DNA of 30,716 nucleotides from CAWDPQ01 sp049642465. GTDB lineage: Bacteria > Acidobacteriota > Vicinamibacteria > Vicinamibacterales > 2-12-FULL-66-21. Below are positions 26,109 through 30,716 of this stretch, one piece after another. The position numbers and the translations under genes are program-made. A model generated the notes under the pieces. It saw only the letters and a list, made by a program, of their open reading frames with translations, was not told the origin of the DNA and ran no database searches. Positions within the stretch are counted from its first letter, which is position 1. The number at the start of each line of letters is the position of its first letter. The stretch covers positions 1 to 30,716 of the forward strand of contig JBAROV010000254.1 in the NCBI GenBank assembly GCA_049642465.1, given 5' to 3'.

Positions 26109-26837
26109 TTATCGCTTGGTCACCGTGTAACCCGCGGGGATTTCGAATAGCGCATCAGGGATGGGATCCGTCGAGACGGAGTTGACCTCGGTCGTGTGGG
26201 TGCCGATCGTGTGCATCGCGGCCCCAGGTAGATTAGCGCCCAGACTGAACGTCAGCTCTGTAGCATACGGGACACCGAGTTCCGCGATCTGCCGCAGGAT
26301 CGCCGACTGTGGATTGGCAGCCACCGCGCGTTCCGCCATCGCTCGAGAAAGCCGGGCGAAGTCGGCCTGACCAGGCGCGTTCTTGACGAGACACATCGAG
26401 CCTTCCATCACCATCGCGATTGGCTCGGCCATTTCCATCATCCGATCCTTCATCCGTAGCGACGATCTCACGTTGTAGACGGTGCACGTCGACCCGGCGA
26501 TCTGACGTGACTGCGTCGTCGGCGTAATCGACTGGGTGACCTCGTTCTTTCCGAGCGGCGCCGCCATCCTGCTGACATCGATTACGTCAGCGCGCTTGCC
26601 GTCGTGCCACAGCATGATGACGAGGCCCGTCTCCAGGTTCAGAATCATCGAGTTGCTGGTAATCGCATCGCCTGAGGAATCCGTCCGCATCTTCAGGCCT
26701 TTGCGATACTCGGTGACACTGGTGACCCTGCCGATTTCGCTCTCGACCATAGTCATTCGCAGCGTGACGTCGGCAGAGACCGGTGCGGCGACGGCCGCAC
26801 AGATGACGGCGGGCGCGATCAGACGCATCACGCTCAT
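26109..26837 (-). CDS. Secreted DUF4412-like protein
   Basis: 242-aa periplasmic protein. The ATG at 26837 was chosen because GGAG lies 6 nt upstream and a signal peptide follows (1-22, PVSAD); the frame is open to 26987, but that would overlap the glycosyltransferase gene. The repeating pattern of short strands, with TEYRKGLKMRTDSSGDA, ILNLETGLVIMLWHDGKRA and VYNVRSSLRM, resembles DUF4412 proteins, which are lolA-like folds. A Cys pair (one in STCTVYN, one in SMCLVKN) may form a disulfide. It lies 133 nt after the glycosyltransferase gene on the same strand. Confidence 0.62.
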   Translation of the reverse strand: MSVMRLIAPAVICAAVAAPVSADVTLRMTMVESEIGRVTSVTEYRKGLKMRTDSSGDAITSNSMILNLETGLVIMLWHDGKRADVIDVSRMAAPLGKNEVTQSITPTTQSRQIAGSTCTVYNVRSSLRMKDRMMEMAEPIAMVMEGSMCLVKNAPGQADFARLSRAMAERAVAANPQSAILRQIAELGVPYATELTFSLGANLPGAAMHTIGTHTTEVNSVSTDPIPDALFEIPAGYTVTKR

Positions 26838-26970
26838 GGGAAGCTCCAGCGGGACGCCGGGAGCGCTGAGGGGAAGCGCCGACATTTTACCGCACGTGGG
26901 TGAGAATCCCAATCCAATGCGCCGCGCGCCAGCGAGCAGTTCACTTGGAGTCCGACGCGGAATCGGCCAT

Positions 26971-28116
26971 TCAGCCAGTCGCTCCACGTGAGGCTGCTGC
27001 GAGGAGCGCGTCAGCGATCTCGCTCGCTGCGCCAGGCCGTCCCAGTCGCCGGGCCCGTTCCTGCATGGTCGAGAGGCGCGCGGGATCGTCGAGAAGGCGA
27101 TCGATCTTCCATGCGATGACGGGCAGGTTGTTACAGCGAATCGCCGCGCCCTGCTCCAGGAGGTGATCCGCGTTGCGCTCCTCCTGGCCGGGGATCGGGT
27201 TGACGACGACCAGCGCGAGTCCCCGTGCGAGGGCCTCGGAGGTCGTCAGCCCGCCAGGCTTCCCCACCAGCAGGTCCGCCGCCGCCATCAGTTCGTGCAT
27301 CTCTGAGGTGAATCCGATCACCTTGATCGTGACGTGGCCGCCGCCTGGCACTGTGGCCACTTTCTCGACGCGGCGCCTGAGGTCCTCGCTACGCCCGCAG
27401 ATTACGACTACTTGAGCCGGGTGCGTGAGCTGCAGCATGCTGCTGACGATATGTTCGACCGGGCCGACGCCGAAGCCTCCGGCGGCAATCAGGATCGTCG
27501 TGCGGTCCGGCGCCAGCCCGTGCTTCCGCCGCAGCGCCCGCTTGTCGAACGGCTCGGCGAACCGCGGGTCGATCGGAATGCCGGAAACCGTGATCCTCTC
27601 GGCGGGAATCCCCAGACGCGCGAGATGCACGCGCGTCTCCTCGAGGGCCACGAAGTAGCGGTCGACCTGGCGGTACAGCCACATTCCATGAACATCGAAG
27701 TCGGTGACCACAACCGCCAGCCGCGCGCGGAGCCGCCGCCGGGCCTTCAGCCAGGAGACGATTTCGGCCGGCAGGAAGTGCGTGCATACCGCCCAGACAG
27801 GATCGTAGCTCTTGATCAGCTCGACGAACGGTCGGGTGTTGAGCTGATCCCACGCCAGCCGTCGCCGCTCGTACTTCCAGGGCTTGTCCAGGTGATCGTA
27901 GAGCAGGCCCAGCGCTTGGGGCGCGTGGTTCACCAGGTCGATATAGGCCTTCTGATACAAGCGGCGAAACATCTTCGTGGTGTGGTCGAGCGCGTCGACG
28001 TGGCGAACGTCGCAGGTGCTTTTCGCACAAACGGCTTGCTCGATTGCCTGCGCAGCGCGGAGGTGGCCGGCGCCCGCTGATGCGGAAAGGATCAGGATTC
28101 GTGAAGGCTCGTCCAT
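26971..28116 (-). CDS. MGDG-synthase-like family 28 glycosyltransferase
   Basis: 381-aa GT-B enzyme. The N-terminal domain (about 1-170) has ILILSASAGAGHLRAAQAIE, the donor-lipid side of processive diacylglycerol glycosyltransferases. The C-terminal domain has TVSGIPIDPRF, TILIAAGGFGVGP and LVGKPGGLTTSEALARG, where the last is the sugar-nucleotide-binding signature. NPIPGQEERNADHLLEQGA follows. The family makes mono- or diglycosyl-diacylglycerol from DAG and UDP-sugar at the inner membrane and is also close to MurG. The ATG at 28116 is preferred; the open frame upstream to 28362 runs antisense-shadowed through the cold-shock gene and is not real. It sits inside the inverted duplication. Confidence 0.88.
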   Translation of the reverse strand: MDEPSRILILSASAGAGHLRAAQAIEQAVCAKSTCDVRHVDALDHTTKMFRRLYQKAYIDLVNHAPQALGLLYDHLDKPWKYERRRLAWDQLNTRPFVELIKSYDPVWAVCTHFLPAEIVSWLKARRRLRARLAVVVTDFDVHGMWLYRQVDRYFVALEETRVHLARLGIPAERITVSGIPIDPRFAEPFDKRALRRKHGLAPDRTTILIAAGGFGVGPVEHIVSSMLQLTHPAQVVVICGRSEDLRRRVEKVATVPGGGHVTIKVIGFTSEMHELMAAADLLVGKPGGLTTSEALARGLALVVVNPIPGQEERNADHLLEQGAAIRCNNLPVIAWKIDRLLDDPARLSTMQERARRLGRPGAASEIADALLAAASRGATG

Positions 28117-28198
28117 GCTAATGCGTCTGGTGCGTTGATCTGGGGACTTGACCAACGACAGTCGCGTCGGTTCTGCGGAGATGGCACTCAACGCGTCT

Positions 28199-28402
28199 TT
28201 AGGTCGACGTGCGCCGGACGTTCTCGGCACGCGGGCCTTTTGGTCCTTGACCCACGTCGAACTCGACGCTGTCACCCTCACGCAGATCCTCGAGCCCCTC
28301 TCCATACACCGCACTGCGGTGGAAAAAGTATTCGTTTCCTCCATCGCCCTTGATGAACCCAAACCCCTTGTCGACTCGTAACGTTCGAATCTTTCCAGTC
28401 AT
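28199..28402 (-). CDS. Cold-shock domain protein, copy 2
   Basis: 67-aa CspA-type single OB-fold protein, almost identical (65 of 67 residues) to copy 1 at 22789-22992. RNP1 KGFGFI and the RNP2 region YFFHRSAV are present. GAGG lies 7 nt before the ATG at 28402, matching copy 1; an ATG at 28405 and a GTG at 28408 are immediately upstream in frame, so up to two extra residues are possible. It follows the second zinc-ribbon gene after about 63 nt. Confidence 0.95.
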   Translation of the reverse strand: MTGKIRTLRVDKGFGFIKGDGGNEYFFHRSAVYGEGLEDLREGDSVEFDVGQGPKGPRAENVRRTST

Positions 28403-28465
28403 CATCACACCTCGCAGGATCGTAGATTGTCGACGGATCGGTGAACGCGTGGACCGGCGCGCAGG

Positions 28466-28669
28466 TCACGCTATTGGATTGGCAGAGGCCGCGCGGCGGC
28501 GAGAAGGCAGCGGTGCCTTTTCTGCTCGCAGCGTTTCCCCTGTCACGTGCCACATGTGATTGCAGCCGCTACAGATGCGGTAACAGCCCGATCGGCTGGG
28601 TCGCGTGTTCCGCAGTGTCGTGCCGCGGCAATGAGGGCAGGACGGCGGGTTTATGCGAGCTGATCCCAT
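28466..28669 (-). CDS. Small zinc-ribbon protein, copy 2
   Basis: 67-aa protein with CPHC (11-14) and CSGC (33-36) followed by NHMWHVT. It differs from copy 1 in about 14 residues, mainly at the ends, while the middle RGTTLRNTRPSRSGCYRIC is unchanged. That pattern indicates selection on the protein rather than on the DNA only. The following gene on this strand is cold-shock copy 2. Confidence 0.72.
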   Translation of the reverse strand: MGSARINPPSCPHCRGTTLRNTRPSRSGCYRICSGCNHMWHVTGETLRAEKAPLPSRRRAASANPIA

Positions 28670-28945
28670 GAGGGCAGGATACGCGGTTCCCGTCGCCCTC
28701 GCTGTTCATTTCTGGACGGACATTGGACGGGGGCAAGAGTCCGCATCCAGCGCCCCGTGGAAGACCGGGACAAGACTCGACCGCCACTGCAGTGTTCATC
28801 GACGGGGCCGGAACGAAGAACCCGCCTTCTGACACCCTCGTGGGCCGCCTCAGGTAGCCGATTTCACGACCAGTGCTCTTTAGAACAGCCAGCGCCTCGC
28901 GGTCGATGGTACGACAGAGCAGACGCGGAGTGTAGGCCACAGAAA

Positions 28946-29149
28946 ATGACGACAGAGAACCAAGCACCGTGGTGGATCGGCTTTACGTGTAAGCAGTGCA
29001 ACGCGCCTCTAGCGGTCCAGCGATCAAATGATGCATCGAAGTCTGCCAAACACGCGGCAAGAGGCTGGCGTGTGACCTGCACAAGCTGTGGAGTGACCGA
29101 GTACTACGAGCCAGGCACCCCGATGCTGAGGATGGCGGTCTCAAACTGA
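28946..29149 (+). CDS. Third small zinc-ribbon protein, unrelated to the duplicated pair
   Basis: 67-aa protein with CKQC (15-18) and CTSC (45-48), so it has two CxxC pairs 26 residues apart like other treble-clef or ribbon proteins. It shares no extended similarity with the duplicated zinc-ribbon proteins. The ATG at 28946 has only a weak ribosome site; the frame is open upstream to 28757, and that part looks non-coding. It lies divergent from zinc-ribbon copy 2, about 276 nt away. Confidence 0.6.
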   Translation: MTTENQAPWWIGFTCKQCNAPLAVQRSNDASKSAKHAARGWRVTCTSCGVTEYYEPGTPMLRMAVSN

Positions 29150-29359
29150 ACCTCGCGTGAGCCGGTGCGCGGGGGCAGGTCAGCCAGATCGGCTCAGGCC
29201 CTTGAGAGCTCGGTTAGGATGACCGGCGCCTATCACCTCGGCATTCTTATTGCGCTCAGTCACGGGGTTGGGGCGACTTGGTCGCCATTTCGTGACGTTT
29301 TTATCTCCTCCTATCCTGTTTTCGTCAGAGGTCAAGGCCCGGTGAGATTTCATCGTTAC

Positions 29360-29580
29360 ATGTTTGTCGTCTTGCTCGTGACGGCTGCGTGCAACAGAAG
29401 CGCCGAATCACCGACAACGCCTGGTGAGCCTCCGGCACCGCAGCCGCCGGATAATCTTCAAGGGAGGTGGACAGGTACGCTTACTGACAGTGGGGTCGAG
29501 AGTAGCACCACGACGTACCTGACCCGAAACTACGATTCGTTTACGGCGAACCCCGAGCGATACGATAAGCCGCGGACGAG
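29360..29580 (+). pseudogene. Probable lipoprotein gene fragment
   Basis: The ATG at 29360 opens a clear lipoprotein signal (FVVLLVTAAC with the lipobox Cys), then a Pro/Thr-rich linker and the start of a domain, GRWTGTLTDSG. After about residue 65 the frame changes character and runs over the hairpin at 29586 and, in a different frame, across the minus-strand gene at 29729. The domain is therefore probably cut off here. The open frame formally extends to 30097, but that tail looks artefactual. A complete homolog would be needed to set the break point. Confidence 0.45.
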
Positions 29581-29585
29581 CAGGG

Positions 29586-29627
29586 CTCGAACAGTCCTCT
29601 TGGCAACAGCCAAAAGGACTGTTCGAG
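29586..29627. other. Strong 42-nt inverted repeat / hairpin
   Basis: Arms CTCGAACAGTCCT (29586-29598) and AGGACTGTTCGAG (29615-29627) are perfectly complementary. A second inner pair, TTGGC / GCCAA, closes on an AACA loop with one C-A mismatch between the two stems. About 18 bp can pair. There is no T-run on either side, so it is not a standard Rho-independent terminator. It lies between the lipoprotein fragment and the end of the minus-strand gene. Confidence 0.7.
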
Positions 29628-29705
29628 GAAGAGATCATGAACGGTCGTCAGGAGCGACAGCCAGAGTGGTGCCGCTCGGAAGCCAGCCCACGACGGCCCG
29701 CTGGG

Positions 29706-29721
29706 CAGACGGTTTCGTCTG
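29706..29721. terminator. Small hairpin just after the minus-strand gene
   Basis: CAGACG-GTTT-CGTCTG, a perfect 6-bp stem with a 4-nt loop, located 7 nt downstream of the stop codon of the minus-strand gene at 29729. It has no U-tract, so a terminator role is only possible. Confidence 0.35.
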
Positions 29722-29728
29722 TCTGGTC

Positions 29729-30103
29729 TTACCAGAACTGCCACCACGGCTTCAGGTGTCTTCCGATCGCCTCATTAATCATGACCAAGACGTAGTGGTC
29801 GCCTCGACTCAAGGCAGACAACGCAGTGCCCCACACTTCTTTCGCGGCCGGATCGACAGCAGCGTCTCGCTTGAAGCTGCTCCTCAGCAGGGCGACAATC
29901 TTCGATTCATAAGCAGCATCCGAGATCTTTGCCGCAAGTCGTTCAGCCAGTGCTGGGTCCGCAACCGAATCTGGGGCGGATTCCGACCACAAGAGCATCA
30001 GACGTTCGTCCTCAGACAGCGGAACGCCCTCTCTCTGCGCCTCCTGAACGATTTTCTCAACGAAGAACTGTCTTGCTTCCGTCTGTGTCGCGAATGACCT
30101 CAT
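29729..30103 (-). CDS. Small conserved-looking protein of unknown function
   Basis: 124-aa cytoplasmic protein without signal or membrane segment. The first 60 residues are predicted helical and acidic (QFFVEKIVQEAQREGVPLSEDERLMLLW). The middle is charged and the C-terminus ends in HLKPWWQFW, a distinctive aromatic tail. Codon use and amino-acid composition look like a real gene, and it is the only well-formed gene in this gene-poor end. I recognise the general style from widely scattered single-gene families but cannot assign a function. It converges on the lipoprotein fragment. Confidence 0.65.
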   Translation of the reverse strand: MRSFATQTEARQFFVEKIVQEAQREGVPLSEDERLMLLWSESAPDSVADPALAERLAAKISDAAYESKIVALLRSSFKRDAAVDPAAKEVWGTALSALSRGDHYVLVMINEAIGRHLKPWWQFW

Positions 30104-30716
30104 ACGCGGGCCGAATCATTGCACAGGTCGTGAACACGAGGGCGGGGCGCAGCATGCCGCGAAGCGGGGTTAGACATCTCAACGCCACCCGGACGTGCCC
30201 TGAACTGTTACCGTTGGTATGGCGTTCCCAACGGGGACCGCGCTGCTTGACCGGCGTGGTCACGTGTGCCGAGGATAGGCACAGGCGAGGAAGCGTGCCT
30301 TCTTCCTCGGGGTGGAGGAATTTTCTGGATTGGCCTCAGGCGGTGGAGACGTCGTCGGGCTGCGCCATGAGAGAGACTGATGGCTGACCTTCATCGCGTG
30401 CTCGCGTGCCTGACGGCGGTTCTGGTCGCCTTCCCGGCTGTTTCGACTCACCAGAAGCGATCTCTCGACGCGGCCAGGTGGAGCTGGGGGCTTTCCGCCG
30501 CGGGGTCCAGATAAACTGCTGGATAGACTTCAAGCTGGACGACGAAGCGTGGCGCCGTTGATCACAGTGGGTGAAGAATTTATTGCGAACCGAGATGCGC
30601 TTCTTTAGGAGACAGCCTTCGTCCGTCACTCCGCTCGCTTCGGAGCCAGTATCCCCGGCGGCGAAGGTTTCCGTTACTGACGTCCTGCTCGCATATCGCC
30701 TCATCCTCAAGCGTGA
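30104..30716. other. Gene-poor right end with small inverted repeats
   Basis: 613 nt with no convincing gene. CCGTTGG / CCAACGG at 30211-30217 and 30228-30234 form a 7-bp stem. AACGCCA (30181-30187) and TGGCGTT (30220-30226) form another that overlaps its loop. A 44-codon frame at 30380-30514 begins MADLHRVLACLTAVLVAFP and looks like a signal peptide, but it is too short to be trusted. Confidence 0.4.

Larger units (their letters stand above)
28199..28750 (-). repeat. Inverted duplication, copy 2
   Basis: Reverse-oriented copy of 22408-22992 containing the same zinc-ribbon and cold-shock pair and the same upstream leader. Example: CCAATGTCCGTCCAGAA in copy 2 against AAATGTCCGTCCAGAA in copy 1. 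By eye the cold-shock coding part is about 93% identical in DNA and the zinc-ribbon part is less so. Spacer length differs by about 40 nt. Confidence 0.88.

Noticed and set aside
26971..28362. Long open frame extending the glycosyltransferase upstream through the cold-shock gene
   Set aside because: The extension is a shifted-frame reading of the conserved cold-shock gene; the true N-terminus is the Rossmann strand at 28116.
30120..30240. Possible integron attC site (GTTAGAC with nearby inverted repeats)
   Set aside because: No matching RYYYAAC core was found at a proper distance on either strand, and no integrase or cassette array is present.
30336..30710. 124-codon minus-strand frame at the right end
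   Set aside because: Low-complexity Arg/Ser-rich translation, no ribosome site and no recognisable feature.

Overview
The window is about 30.7 kb of high-GC DNA with long open frames, short intergenic gaps and many secreted or outer-membrane proteins. The gene content suggests a Gram-negative soil-type bacterium, most likely Acidobacteriota (Vicinamibacteria-like). It includes a carboxypeptidase-regulatory domain followed by a TonB-type motif, a vanadium haloperoxidase-type protein, a SpoIID-like protein in what looks like a non-sporulating genome, and beta-barrel proteins. The phylum is an inference from gene flavour, not from a marker gene. No rRNA, tRNA, CRISPR array, transposase or integrase was seen.

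Left part (1-4717, minus strand): a copper-handling cluster. In transcription order it has a 73-aa very basic small protein, a membrane-anchored secreted protein, a CopC-CopD fusion with an extra C-terminal domain, and a multicopper oxidase cut by the left window edge. The oxidase has its own likely promoter, whose spacer is almost filled by a perfect dyad. Next, divergent from this, come a vanadium haloperoxidase/PAP2-type secreted protein (4959-6320) and a SnoaL-like secreted protein. These are followed by a small cytochrome c, a glycine-rich secreted protein and a STAS anti-anti-sigma protein on the minus strand, and a LysM lytic transglycosylase on the plus strand.

Middle (10.3-20.6 kb): two tandem paralogous secreted proteins, one carrying an inserted carboxypeptidase-regulatory segment; a Tat-type S51 peptidase divergent from a PEGA protein; a small membrane protein divergent from an ECF sigma factor, which overlaps a small membrane protein gene; a SpoIID/LytB protein; and a possible AlkZ-related winged-helix protein.

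Right part (20.9-30.7 kb): two beta-barrel genes each interrupted by one in-frame stop (TGA and TAG). An inverted duplication of a zinc-ribbon plus cold-shock gene pair lies at 22408-22992 and 28199-28750. It brackets about 5.2 kb holding an amidohydrolase, one of the broken barrels, two secreted proteins and an MGDG-synthase-like glycosyltransferase. Beyond it the window becomes gene-poor, with a third unrelated zinc-ribbon protein, a lipoprotein fragment, a strong 42-nt hairpin and a small conserved protein.

The most noteworthy signals are the inverted gene-pair duplication, the paired nonsense-interrupted outer-membrane genes, the copper cluster with its unusual small basic first gene and dyad-spacer promoter, and the paralog with a domain inserted before a shared C-terminal module.
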